The translations under genes were made by a program, and so were the position numbers. From Aricia agestis (lineage: Eukaryota > Arthropoda > Insecta > Lepidoptera > Lycaenidae), in assembly GCF_905147365.1 (NCBI RefSeq), contig NC_056412.1:16608001-16672000 (forward strand): a DNA stretch of 64,000 bases. Reading direction: 5' to 3'. The notes beneath the pieces were generated by a model. It saw nothing but the letters and a program-made list of their open reading frames with translations. It did not search any database and was not told the origin of the DNA. This document shows positions 21,086-31,631 of this stretch, piece by piece (position 1 is the first letter of the stretch; each line of letters begins with the position of its first letter).

Positions 21086-22127
21086 ATGTCGCAGCCGACT
21101 GGTTTAAATAGCCGTTCAATCAAACAGCTAGCCCTTTGACTGAACAACGCCATTCAGTCACACGGCTATACGTCGTTTAGCCGACTTGTTGACTACAACG
21201 TTCAACACTACAGCTAGACGACGCTTAGCCAACTGGTTTAATGGCAAATTAACTAGGGCGACCATTAGCTTAATATGTAATTTTGGAGAATAGGAAAACT
21301 TTTTGTATTTTATTGAAAGATTATTCTCGGATTAAGTTTTAAAGGGGTGACCAAAAGTTTAATGCAATAAGTAAAAATAAAAAATTCTGAGGCGTGTTTT
21401 GTGACGGTCGCCGGCTGCTGCCGCAGCACAGTCACAGTCACAGCATTTTATTTACAATATGGTGTCAACTAGCAGGTGTTTGTTGGTGTGAAATGAAATT
21501 ATGAAATGGATGGACGCAGCCCCCCCGAAAGGGGGGTTCGGGGGGCACAGCCCCCCGTCAAAACAAAAACAAACACAATCCAGAAAGTTTAAAAGTTGGT
21601 TAGGTTAGGTTAGAACTTAGACCACAACACAGAGGGAGCCAAGCGAGCGCAGCGAGCGTGCTGCGGCAGCAGCCGGCGACCGTCGTCAAATAAAAGGGGG
21701 GCTCGGGGGGCATAGCCCCCCGCCAAAACAAAAACAAACACAATCCAGAAAGTCCAAAAGTAGGTTAGGTTAGAACTGTGACTGTGCTGCGGCAGCAGCC
21801 GGCGACCGTCACAAAACACGCCTCAGAATTTTTTATTTTTACTTGTTGCTTTAAACTTTTGGTCACCCCTTTAAAACTTAATCCGAGAATAATCTTTCAA
21901 TAAAATACAAAAAGTTTTCCTATTCTCCCAAATTACATATTAAGCTAACGGTCGCCCTAGTTAATTTGCCATTAAACCAGTTGGCTAAGCGTCGTCTAGC
22001 TGTAGTGTTGAACGTTGTAGTCAACAAGTCGGCTAAACGACGTATAGCCGTGTGACTGAATGGCGTTGTTCAGTCAAAGGGCTAGCTGTTTGATTGAACG
22101 GCTATTTAAGCCAGTTGGCTGCGACAT
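21086..22127. mobile_element. 1.04 kb foldback element with about 370 bp arms
   Basis: The left arm (from ATGTCGCAGCCGACTGG) and right arm are near-identical inverted copies for about 370 bp. The 300 bp core holds two tandem units, each with CGGGGGGCAYAGCCCCCCG, AAACAAACACAATCCAGAAA and GGTTAGGTTAG. There is no transposase. A terminal fragment of the same family is at 37503-37555. Long inverted arms with a short unrelated core are typical of foldback/Mutator-like non-autonomous elements. Confidence 0.8.
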
Positions 22128-22734
22128 TGACATACTTACTCATTCATTATATTATATTATTATATATTATTTAAGTCATAAGAGTTATAAGCCCCACACA
22201 CTATCTGTCAAACTCTTCATTTAATTACAGTTAAGTAATTCAATATCTATGTGTACGGCATTATAAGTTTTATTAAGTAAGTATACTAATATTGTGTAAG
22301 TGCTAATTTAAGCGATACAAATACAAAACTATTTTGCTTACACTGTCGTATTAAGGTATAATATAATTCGGGACATCAACTTGTCCGGGAGCTTTCAATT
22401 GGCTTCATTATCTCTTCCCAGAACTTAATTTACTTTCCCCAAAAAAGTGCCATCGATGTATGATGCAAACTAGATAAGACATTTTTGTCCTAACTCCTAA
22501 CTTATACATATTGTCCGTAACTTTGTTATACTATTTGGTTATTGTTCGTAAAACCTAGTACTTAACTGAGTTGTTATCTGTTGCGACAGTAGAATTTTTG
22601 CGATAAAAATATTATAATATGATTTATTTCCCTCCCTGGAATTATTGAAGTGTGGAGGTAACAAAAACAGACATAATTTCGCATTTATATTATTAGTAAT
22701 TAAGGTTTAATTTCGTGCTAGTCCATTAATAATA

Positions 22735-23091
22735 CTAGAGATCGCCCAATGGTCGAAATTCGAAATTTTATCTTCTTTTGGCGTTTAAAGAATTGAGTAA
22801 GTATGTCAGATTTAATAAAAAAACAATAATACATTTAATTTGATAACATACTTCAACCATAAACAAAAGAGTATAATTCGTATGTATAGGCTCGTCATTC
22901 AAAAAGATGGTAGTGTGCACATTGTAGTGTGTGTGTTTTATTTGTTAAAAAAATGTATGATAAAAGCATAATTTAGCTCGATGCACTCCTTCACCATATA
23001 AACTATAACTGTGCAAAATTTCATTCACCTACGTTTCCGCATTTTTCGTCAAAAGGGATACGAAGTTTTTCGCTCGCGTATTATATTCTGA
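22735..23091 (-). mobile_element. Helitron, GATCTCTAG family, internally deleted
   Basis: It has the same ends as 17123-17609 but is about 130 bp shorter through an internal deletion just after the 3' stem. Flanks are A and T. Confidence 0.8.
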
Positions 23092-23689
23092 TGATTTCGC
23101 AATGATTTAGCATAATAATAATATGTCAGACGATGCACAGCAACGCCGCACGGGGGTGTTAGACTTATTTTTGTTATGGAATTTCTTGATTCTGTCGCCG
23201 CACTCAAAGCCCGCGAAAAAGCTTAATAAACTTGTATTGTTTTTGCATTAAAAATTAAAATAAAATAAAACTTATAAAAGATCAACCAACAAACAAAAAG
23301 CCTTGAAAGTATAAGTCGTCTTTATTTAAGGATCGTAACTTCGAGAAGATTACGAGATAAGTTCGGACAGGTACCGGATGTCAGGTAAGTACATTTATTT
23401 TCGGGACTATCGATTTATCGGCGTTTGGAAAACAAAATTAAAAAGTGGAGCAAACAAGTTTAAATAAGGAAACTTTGTATATGTATAATTCCCTCCAGTT
23501 AAATACGTGACCTTTTAATAATATAGGATTTCCATTAAGGATTTCTTGAGAATAAATAAGTCTTTTAAATGTGAGTTTCCATATTTTATAACTACATCGT
23601 TAGTTAAGTATAACTGCTATATTTAGATTCGGCAGGTCAACACTCCAAAAAAGTATGTTCTTACGTCTGTTTGGATGGAAGCCGACTAT
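23092..23689. other. Intron sequence, nothing recognised
   Basis: AT-rich intronic DNA. No exon is supported. Confidence 0.4.
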
Positions 23690-24080
23690 TTTTAGGGTTC
23701 CGGACCCAAAGGGTAAAAACGGGACCCTATTACTAAGACTTCGTTGTCTGTCCGTCTGTCCGTCCGTCCGTCCGTCCGTCCGTCCGTCAGTCCGTCAGTC
23801 CGTCCGTCAGTCCGTCCGTCCGTCCGTCCGTCCGTCCGTCCGTCCGTCTGTCTGTCTGTCTCAAGAATGGCTATAGCTAGACTTCTGAAATTTTCACAGA
23901 TTATGTATATCTGTTGCCACTTGCCGCTATAACAACGAATACTAAAAATGAAAGAAAGTTAATTTAATTTAAGTTAATTTAAGGGGGACTCCCATACAAA
24001 AAATACATTTTTTGTCTACTTTCGCTCTATACTGGTACGGAACCCTTCGTGCGCGAGTCCGACTCGCACTTGGCCGATTA
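23690..24080 (+). repeat. Dispersed lepidopteran repeat with (CCGT)n core
   Basis: The start TAGGGTTCCGGACCCAAAGG leads into a CCGT/CTGT microsatellite (23745-23860), then AGGGGGACTCCCATACAAAA, and ends TGCGCGAGTCCGACTCGCAC then TTGGCCGATT. Shorter copies: 60-142, 26895-26930, 30912-31024 and 56290-56530. The Ser-Val-Arg-Pro ORF across it is microsatellite translation. Confidence 0.75.
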
Positions 24081-24487
24081 TTGCATAGCATTTTACAGGG
24101 AACTCTTATAAACAGCCGGTAAATCAATTTACACCATTATAATATTAGGATTATGATACATAGACCATTTTAATATAGAAACGGTCATTGTACTTACTTC
24201 AAAGTCAAGATAGACAAATTTTGTGTTAGATTGATTTGTATTACAGTAGTTTAGGTAGTTACGTTAAAATATTTCCAAAAAATTGGTTGGGAAGATAATA
24301 TTACTATAGCAAATATGAAATGTAATACGAAGAAAATATTCCGAGAATAGTCTATAGCCCAAAATAAACCTCCTTGATCTATTCTTGTAGTTATTGAGTT
24401 CGAAACTATATCTAAGTTAGTAATGAGTAATGACCTAGCCAGTAGCTAGTAGTTACGATAAACTAATTTCAAATTGCGGAATTCTGT

Positions 24488-24830
24488 CTGGAGCGGTCAT
24501 AAAACTCCCTGTCAAAAACTTGTCATTTTCTACAAGGTGTAACAAAAATAAGTGATAATACTTAAAGGTGTGTATGTGTTTCTTATAGAGAGTTCACTGT
24601 GAAAGTAGCAGCGCTGAAAGACCAAATTTTTTTTGTCACTTTTGTATGGGGAACTCGTGACGTTCGGGCGCTTGCCCATACAAAAGTGAAAAAATTTTTT
24701 GGTCTTTCAGCGTTGCTACTTTCACAGTGAACTCTCTATAAGGGACACATACACACCCTAAAGTATTATCACTTGTTTTTGTTACACCCTGTATACAAGC
24801 CGCAATCGACAGTGAAGTGACAGATGTTTC
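24488..24830. mobile_element. GTAGCGGTCAT MITE remnant hosting a mariner MITE
   Basis: AGCGGTCATAAAACTCCCTG then TCAAAAACTTGTCATTTTCTA, followed after the insertion by CAAGCCGCAATCGACAG, equals the left half of the intact element at 60903-61073. The insert duplicated TA. Confidence 0.75.
24533..24791. mobile_element. Tc1/mariner-type palindromic MITE, copy 3
   Basis: TA duplications at 24531-24532 and 24792-24793, termini CAAGGTGTAACAAAAAT / GTTACACCCTG. The interior matches copies 1 and 4. Confidence 0.85.
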
Positions 24831-24922
24831 GAGTCTAAAGGTGATATCGTATTTTGCATGTAACACGATGTGAACACAGTATGAATTAAATCACTTCAAA
24901 CTCATAAATAGCTAGTTGGAGA

Positions 24923-25087
24923 TTAACGGCCGTTCCCAATATTTGATCTATTTCTGGTTTTGCCCTACTAGAGATAGGAATAGCTCACAATTGACATAAA
25001 ATATATGTCTCTAATGTCTAATGTGAGCTTTTCCTATCTCTAGTAGGGCAAAACCAGAGATAGATCAAATATTGGGAACGGCCGTAA
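24923..25087. mobile_element. Palindromic MITE with about 60 bp arms
   Basis: TTAACGGCCGTTCCCAATAT on the left has a near-perfect complement on the right. The arms continue through CTACTAGAGATAGGA. It lies 230 bp from exon C. Confidence 0.85.
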
Positions 25088-25319
25088 TACGAAGAGGTAA
25101 CCAAGACATTTTCCGATGAAAATATAATAGCCTGTTAACAGAATGCAGTGCGAGTATTTTTCACATAGCTCCTAGACTAGAAAAGTCAATGACCGTTGGT
25201 GCCACCTTAAATTATCCTGACTATAGTTTTAGTAGGATACCTTTCATGAGTACACTATTTCTAGTTTGAAAGTTTTGGGCGGTTCTTTTATAGCATCTAG
25301 TAATAATGCATCAACTCAC

Positions 25320-25475
25320 AGCTCTCTATGTAAATCGGACAGGACTGTATGTCCATGGGATAGAGTTGAAATTCCATCTGGCAGGCGATGATGGCGTGCA
25401 TGCGAGCCGCATACCGCACCGTCTGGTTCCTGTACAGCGTCACCGACGAGAACTTGTGCGTTAACTCCGCGATTT
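25320..25475 (-). CDS. Cys-loop channel exon C: Cys-loop
   Basis: This 156 bp exon has acceptor TTTTTTACAG and donor GTGAGT. It encodes (E)IAELTHKFSSVTLYRNQTV, RYAARMHAIIAC, QMEFQLYPMDIQSC and PIYIES. The two cysteines are exactly 13 residues apart, with F.LYPMD between them, the defining disulfide loop of the family. NQT is a potential N-glycosylation sequon. The exon is entered with AA after the G of exon B and ends with a single T that joins TT of exon D to give Phe. Confidence 0.96.
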
Positions 25476-25692
25476 CTGTAAAAAATGGCGGCTCTTTAGT
25501 ATTGATAACTGAGCTGCGTGGGTGTAACAACAAATATATAAAAATACTCGCTTTTTTAGGGCAATTCTTTTTTCGCAATTCTGCTTTCTAGGGTTATTTG
25601 AAATAACTTTTGTATGTACGTGTGTGTTGTGCCCGATTTGCAGAACCAATCAGTAATTACTATACAGTAGTCAGTAGCAAAAGCTAGTAACT

Positions 25693-25800
25693 CTATCGAT
25701 TCCGGTCGGACTGATCACAGGCCGACCCGACCGGACTTTTTGTGAACTCCAGTGTGTGTGCGAGGTGGGCCTGTGATCACTCTGATCGGAACCATCGGCC
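25693..25800. repeat. Inverted repeat with GGACTGATCACAGGCC arms
   Basis: CGGTCGGACTGATCACAGGC and GGCCTGTGATCACTCTGATC are inverted partners around a short spacer. The related GATCAGTCCGAC word is found at 2825 and 41152. Confidence 0.6.
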
Positions 25801-26279
25801 TTCTCGTTTACAGATAGGAGGCCTTTGTTTCGCGAACATCCATAGAACCAGAAAGTCCACAATCATATTTTATGGATGCGGGAATCTAGAAAGGAAAAAA
25901 TCCAATAATTTATTATTTCTACAAAGCCATTAAAGAAATATACCATCTAAAATGTGCCATGCAAAAACAAATTGAAACATAAAAATAACATTTTAATACC
26001 ATCCTAACCTTTTAATAAAATATATGCCCTCCTTAAAACCCTTCAAACATTTTAATTAAATGATATAATAACAATATGACTTCAACAGTACCTGTCCACA
26101 CCTTTCAACCATTTAATAAATTATAAGCCATAAAACCCTTAAAACTTATTAATTAAATGAAATATCCCTTCAATAGAATTACAATCAATCTTAGGCACTG
26201 GGCGACTAACATTAAATAGTAAGTGAAAATAAATATATCCGTAGTCACGTTCCAAAATCAATAGGGTTTCGTCGTTTAT

Positions 26280-26578
26280 ACGTGGGAGAGCCATGCTTCG
26301 GCACGAATGGGCCGTCTCGACCGGAGAAGTACCACGTTCTCACAGAAAAACGGCGTGAAACAGCGCTTGCGCTGTGTTTCGAGTGAGTGAGTTTACCGGA
26401 GGCCCAATCCCCTACCCTATTCCCTTCCCTATCCTCCCCTATTACCCTGTTCCCTCTTAAAAGGCCGGCAACGCACCTGCAGCTCTTGTGATGCTGCGAG
26501 TGTCCATGGGCGACGAAAGTTGCTTTCCATCAGGTGACCCGTTTGCTCGTTTGCCTTGCCCCCTTATTTCATAAAAAA
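26280..26578 (+). mobile_element. SINE, GGGAGAGCCATGC family
   Basis: Full-length copy with head, CCCTACCC middle and CTTATTTCATAAAAAAAA tail. Confidence 0.85.
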
Positions 26579-26689
26579 AACCCTACTAATTGCCACAGTC
26601 GAAAATAGAATGTTAACACTTACTATGTTCACAATTCACATCAGCATCACGAACCTCCAACAATGCCGTAAATCTGAGATTGTGGAAAT

Positions 26690-26831
26690 ACTACGAGTAT
26701 ATGTGTTACAAAACAAAGCGATGAGAAGTGTCAAAGTAGCAGTGACTTTCGCAGTGAACGCATGTATCACATACACATTATACACCCTGACTCCTGAGTA
26801 TTATCACTTTGTTTTATTACATCCTGTATAG
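26690..26831. mobile_element. Degraded mariner-type MITE
   Basis: GTGTTACAAAACAAAG, AAAGTAGCAGTGACTTTCGC, then TATTATCACTTTGTTTTATT and ACATCCTGTATA. The arms are collapsed and diverged. Confidence 0.55.
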
Positions 26832-26937
26832 TGTATAGGCTTGAGCGATGTTTTATCGAAAGCCAAAATTTGTAATCTTGTGAAAAATTATAAAATTAAT
26901 ATTTAAGGGGGGCTCCATACAACAAACATGATTTTTT

Positions 26938-27061
26938 TTTTATTAAATAAGGGGGCAAACGAGCAAACCTGATGGTAAGCACCTACCATCGCCCATGGAC
27001 ACTCGCATCATTAGAAGAGCTGCAGGTGCGTTGCCGGCCTTTTAAGAGGGAATGCTTTTGT
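26938..27061 (-). mobile_element. SINE 3' fragment
   Basis: Only the AAAAGGCCGGCAACGCACCT ... GCCCCCTTATTTAATAAAA portion is present on the minus strand. It abuts the 3' side of the LINE remnant. Confidence 0.7.
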
Positions 27062-27190
27062 TTTTGCTTTTGTACATTCCAGTGGTGCGTCAGGTTAATA
27101 TAATGTAAAGATATACATCCCGGGATGTAATGTACATTAATGTGACCGTGTTGTACTGTTATTTGTTTTAAATTGTAATTTTCCATCTTT

Positions 27191-27646
27191 TTAGTAAAAG
27201 ATGGCCCCGTGCGAGTTTTTTACGCCGGTTCTTCTCGCCGGGTTAGTTCCCGAACCGGTGGTAGGCACCGTAGTATCGACGTTCGGTAAAGTTTTTGTAA
27301 AAAAATTACTCCGAATAAAAATATTTTTGATTTGATTTGATTTTGATTTGATTTGATTTGAATGCGCTCTTTTCTTAAAGGTTTGCAGGTCGTATAGGTC
27401 CTGAAATACTGCTGGTGACAGTTCGTTCCAGAATTTTACAGTGCGCGGCAGAAAGTTACGCGAAAAACGCACTGTGGAAGACTGCCACTCATCAAGGTGA
27501 TGAGGATGGTATATTTTTCGCGTGGGATGATGGCGAAAAGTTGCAGATGGTATGATTCCGAACAATTTCTCAGAGCACTCCCCATGATACAACCGATAGA
27601 GGATGCAGAGTGAAGCTACATCTCGGCGTAATTCCAAGGGTTCCAA
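27191..27646 (-). pseudogene. LINE ORF2 C-terminal region
   Basis: MEPLELRRDVASLCILYRLY, HHLDEWQSSTVRFSRNFLPR, TVKFWNELSPAVFQDLYDLQ, TFKKRAHSNQ, then reading into the tandem tail. It is separated from the RT block by frameshifted sequence at 27650-27790 in which remnants of an Ala-Gly-Ala-Pro region can be seen in changing frames. Confidence 0.85.
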
Positions 27647-27789
27647 GCTGTTTGAAACACTATGGCAAACAACAATTCGAGCGGCCCTTCGTTGGATACG
27701 ATCCAGAGGGAGCAGTTGCTATTTTGGCGCCCCAGCCCAGAAATGAGAACAATATTCCATATGAGGCCGAACCTGCGCCCTGTAGAGTT

Positions 27790-28989
27790 TTAGCTGTTGA
27801 TCCGGACTAATTTGGCCTTACCCTCTAGATGATATCGGACCTGGACTTCGCTCGATATGTTGATGCCAAGTATCTCAATGCTAGGGGAGATGGTTAAAGA
27901 TCTGCCCTCTAAACGAGGATATACGACCATTGGTGACTTTTTAGTGGTGAACGCGCAGACTTGTGTCTTGGCGGGGTTGAATTGGACCAAGTTACGTCTA
28001 CCCCATTCAGAGACCTTCTCCAATGAATTCTCCACCTTAGACACAAGTTCGTTTCGACTCTCAGTGACATTTTGCCGAGAAATATTAGGGGAGCCGGTAT
28101 ATACAGCATCACCTGTACTATCATCCGCATAGTTTGGTTTGTAACATGTCATTGATATGCAGTATGAATAGAGTAGGCGATAGCACACAGCCCTGAGGGA
28201 CACCAGCATCAACAGACTGAGTTTCCGAGAGAGAGCGGTTGTACCGGCGTATAGCGATTGGTCTGTACTTAGAAGGATTTGAGGGATCACCTTTTTTGGG
28301 GATCGGGTGTACCAAGGCTGTCTTCCAGGAAGTCGGGACGATGCCATTGGAATAGGAGAGTCAAAAAAGACGCGTCAAGACCAGAGCCAACTCTGGAGCA
28401 CACTTTTTCAACACAATAGGCGGGATTCCGTCAGGCCCACTCGACTTTTGGATATCAAGGGAACGGAGGGCTTTTCGCACTGAGCGCTGATGAAACCGAA
28501 TATCCGACATGATGCTCGTGCATCGCGGTATGGTCGGCGGTTTCTGCCTCCCCCGTCATCCAGGGTCGAGATTGACGCAAGGAGCTTGTCCAGAATATCG
28601 GCTTTGTCTTTTGCGTCCTGGGCCAACGATCCATTTCCTACGTGTAGGGATGGTAGGGTTGGCTTGCAGAAATTACCTTCAATAGCTTTGACCAGACCAG
28701 AATGCACGGGTTCCCGAGGGGAGGCGCTCAAGTCTCTTGCCAATTCTATTGACGTGCTGTTGCTTTGCCCGAGTAATCCCTTTCTTGAGGGACCTAGAGG
28801 CAAGGTTGTACTCCTTTTTATATGTGCTGGTATTAAATCCCGAGCAGACACTGCGTTGGCCCAGGATTGGTAAACCTCCTGCTTCCGGCGAGAAGCTTTT
28901 TTAGGGGATGAACCAAACCAGGGACGAAATGTGCCGCCAGTTGGCACTACAGAGGTCAGAATGAAAAGTTCCATTTCCTGCATCACCAC
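27790..28989 (-). pseudogene. LINE linker and reverse transcriptase fragments
   Basis: The linker frame (28408-28989) is followed by MVHPIPKKGDPSNPSKYRPI and then, abruptly, SVDAGVPQGCVLSPTLF and INDML. The segment between, which should carry RT motifs including the first catalytic Asp (motif A), has been deleted near 28255. A frameshift at about 28130 precedes YADDSTGDAVYTG and the palm/thumb segment EWGRRNLVQFNPAKTQVCAF. Confidence 0.85.
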
Positions 28990-29046
28990 ATCGGCAACAG
29001 AGTTGGCAGTGTTGTCGGGATCATCCGGCGAGAATCACACGTGCCC

Positions 29047-29741
29047 CTAAGGATAGGATGCAAAAAACGACCGCATCCCATCCCAGTCTGCTGACTTGTA
29101 GTGCCACACACGACGGTATTTAACAGCACGCTGTCTTAACACCGTCGTAAGTGGCACAGAACTCCTAACAAGGCAATGATCCGATGAACCAAGTGGTGCG
29201 GTTACGGATATTTGGTAGCCGTCAGGATTTGAAGTCAGGAGGAGGTCCAACAAGGAAGGATTCTGACCATCCACATCTGGAATTCGCGTAGGCGTAGTAA
29301 CCAGTTGTGTCAAGTCGTTCACAAGGGCAAAGTTGCAGACAGATCTCCCCGCATGATCAGTTTTACTGGAATTGAGCCAGTCGGTGTGGTGGGCATTAAA
29401 GTCGCCAAGTATTATGATCTCTGCGGATGGGATCTGCTGCTGCACAAAATCTGAAGCAGCTTGCAGGTGCTCCAAGAGTCGGTCCGTCTCGGGGTCACCA
29501 CTATGGGACCTATATAGGCACGCATAGACGCGAGGGTGGTCGTCGCAATCTATGCGGAGCCATAAGTTTGACAGGTCCATGACCTCAAGATTACTGAGGC
29601 GGCGAGAGCTAATATCATCTCTGATATACACACACACACTCCAGCTTTGGGTAGAAAGGAGTGCTCGAGATAATACCCTGGGTGGGAAAGGTATGATGTA
29701 TCACTCGGAGATGATATCTGTGTCTCAGTTAAAAAGAGCAA
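29047..29741 (-). pseudogene. LINE AP-endonuclease domain
   Basis: Contains LLFLTETQIS (upstream frame), then AEIIILGDFNAHHTDW (the catalytic GDFNAHH box) and APLGSSDHCLV (the SDH box), the last two active-site motifs of APE-type endonucleases, which nick target DNA for retrotransposition. A frameshift near 29640 separates the start from the rest. The first catalytic Asn/Glu segment is largely missing at the 5' truncation. Confidence 0.88.
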
Positions 29742-29801
29742 AGCCGGCTTTGCCGTCTCAAGGTGGTAATGGTTATTATATAATTATATTGGTGATGGTG
29801 A

Positions 29802-30486
29802 TTGGTGATGGACATACCCCCCAGAACCCATGTAACCCCCTATCTTAACAAGCACTTAATGTTAAAAATGAAGCACCGACGCAGGCTTCACCTTGCATGT
29901 TTGCTTTTCGGGATACTGAAGTACGAGGAACCAAAGTATCTCTTCAACAAATTATCCAGAACAGCTAGCCTGAGGTCTTGTGGGTCACGGCTATGTTCAG
30001 CACAGTTGACAATCGAAAAACATCGAACGGCTACATTTAGAGGTAGTTTTCGGTATTCAGCTTCCAAATGCTGGAATAACATACCGCCTCCCATTAGAAG
30101 CGCCAAAAGTCTGAAAACATTTAAAGGCAAACTGCGACGGTTCCTTTTAGATCAACAGTTGTCACAAGAAAGCCTCTGCCAAGATATCTCCGTGATATAA
30201 TGTGCACGTGTTATTATGTTATTTGTTTTCATACCTAATTCTAATTAAATCTATTATAATTTATATTAATAATTCAAAAAGTAAACGGCCGGCATCCTTA
30301 TTAGTATGTACTTATATAGTTTTACGTTTCGAAATTCGGAACTTGTTGTTTTTTGATTAATAATGTCAATGGTGTTGGGTACTTTTAAGTTTTAGTTACT
30401 TTTAATTACTGTCTTGATTTATTTATTTTCTGCATTTTGTAAATATACAACACGATACAACATAAACATTTACTTTGTAGTATGTA

Positions 30487-30570
<84 letters not shown>

Positions 30571-30810
30571 GTTGTGTTTTATCTAAAGTGTTTGCTAGCT
30601 ATTCTACTTGGTTTATAGTGATACCCATGTCGTCACCAATGGCTCTTGCGGAAGACCGGCGCTGAATATGCCCCTGGGTGTACCAGCACATGCCGAGCAT
30701 GAGCCAATTTGCGGCTGCTAATTGGAATTATATATTATCTTGTAAATCTGCACCATGTATGAATGAATGTAGTTGCAAATAAACTATATTATTATTATTA
30801 TTATTATTGA
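29802..30810 (+). mobile_element. 3' end of a second LINE (opposite strand) with (TA)n and ATT tail
   Basis: A plus-strand ORF to 30200 encodes the C-terminus of another LINE (LKMKHRRRLHLACLLFGILK ... FRGSFRYSASKCWNNIPPPI, RSAKSLKTFKGKLRRFLL). The 3' UTR contains a (TA)n run at 30490-30566, then CAAATAAAC and an (ATT)n tail ending near 30810. It meets the minus-strand LINE 5' end head to head at a GGTGAT-rich junction (29765-29812). Confidence 0.8.
30490..30566. repeat. (TA)n microsatellite
   Basis: About 38 uninterrupted TA units within the LINE 3' UTR. Confidence 0.95.
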
Positions 30811-30911
30811 TGGTTATATATGTAATCTATAATGCGACCATGTAGACACTTAAAATTTTCACAAACTATTCAATTTAAATATATTGTGTACTTTAATATT
30901 CAATAATAACA

Positions 30912-31024
30912 TTAAAATAAAATAAATAATTAAGGCTCCCATACAAAAAAAAACACATTTTATTCCCTACTTTCGCTCTAAGTTTCGGTACGGAAACGAG
31001 TCCGACTCGTACTTGACTGATTTT
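30912..31024 (+). repeat. Fragment of the GAGTCCGACTCG repeat
   Basis: GGCTCCCATACAAAAAAAAA, CTTTCGCTCTAAG, TTTCGGTACGG and AACGAGTCCGACTCGTACTT match the distal part of 23690-24080. Confidence 0.6.
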
Positions 31025-31029
31025 TAATT

Positions 31030-31450
31030 ATGAAGTGATAAAAAACGATTAATTGCTTTGCTGCTAGCTATTTTATCAAATATAAAAAGTTGATAAAACG
31101 TGAAAGTACAATAAACAATATTTTATAATAATGTGCTAAGTGTCAAATCAATCAGCATGATAATAATATAGTGAAAGCAAGGTGCTCCAACTATGGTAAA
31201 TTACAAAAAAATCGTACGAATATTATAATAGTGGATTTAATAAAATCAAATTTGTTACTTAGAAAAATTACATTTACATTTATTGAAAATAAAGATAATA
31301 GATTCAATTACTTTGTAGTAGTCAGCTGCAATAATATAATGCTAGCACATAATGTTATAGTAAAGTTAAAAATCGGTAAGAATATTTGAAAAAGGTATTT
31401 AATTTGTCTGCGCTATAATAATATTATTATAAACTGCTTATTACTTATTA
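31030..31450. other. AT-rich intron sequence
   Basis: Nothing recognised. The 72-codon ORF at 31171-31389 has AT-driven composition and no splice context. Confidence 0.4.
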
Positions 31451-31454
31451 CATT

Positions 31455-31630
31455 TGACCAATAATAATATAATAATAATTATAATATCTATGGACGCTTC
31501 ACACCACGTCAGTCTGGCCCCGTGCTAAGTACCTGAAGGACTTTTGTTACGGGTACCAGACAACGGAAATATATTTAATACTTTTATACTATACATATAT
31601 TTACCAATGGTTACATTTTACCAATTTACT
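31455..31630 (-). mobile_element. 3' half of the tRNA-SINE that also lies at 48041
   Basis: On the minus strand: TATAGTATAAAAGTATTAAA then TATATTTCCGTTGTCTGGTA, ACTGACGTGGTGTGAAGCGT, CCATAGATATTATAA and an ATT-rich tail. It lacks the Helitron found inside the other copy, so it is the empty site for that insertion. Confidence 0.8.
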
Positions 31631-31631
31631 T

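Larger units (their letters stand above)
27062..29765 (-). mobile_element. Degraded APE-type non-LTR retrotransposon (Jockey-like)
   Basis: Minus-strand order: truncated endonuclease domain (from about 29741), linker, reverse transcriptase fragments with YADD near 28130, the C-terminal region (27646-27300) and a TTTGA-type tandem tail at 27330-27360. It has several frameshifts and a large in-RT deletion, so it is dead. The C-terminal motif (LRRDVASLCILYRLYHGECS ... NFLPRTVKFWNEL) is common in lepidopteran Jockey-type LINEs. Confidence 0.88.

Noticed and set aside
23655..23932. ORFs of Ser-Val-Arg-Pro repeats
   Set aside because: They are translations of the (CCGT)n/(CTGT)n tract within a dispersed repeat.
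28490..28873. 127-codon plus ORF
   Set aside because: It is antisense to the LINE linker region, a shadow frame.
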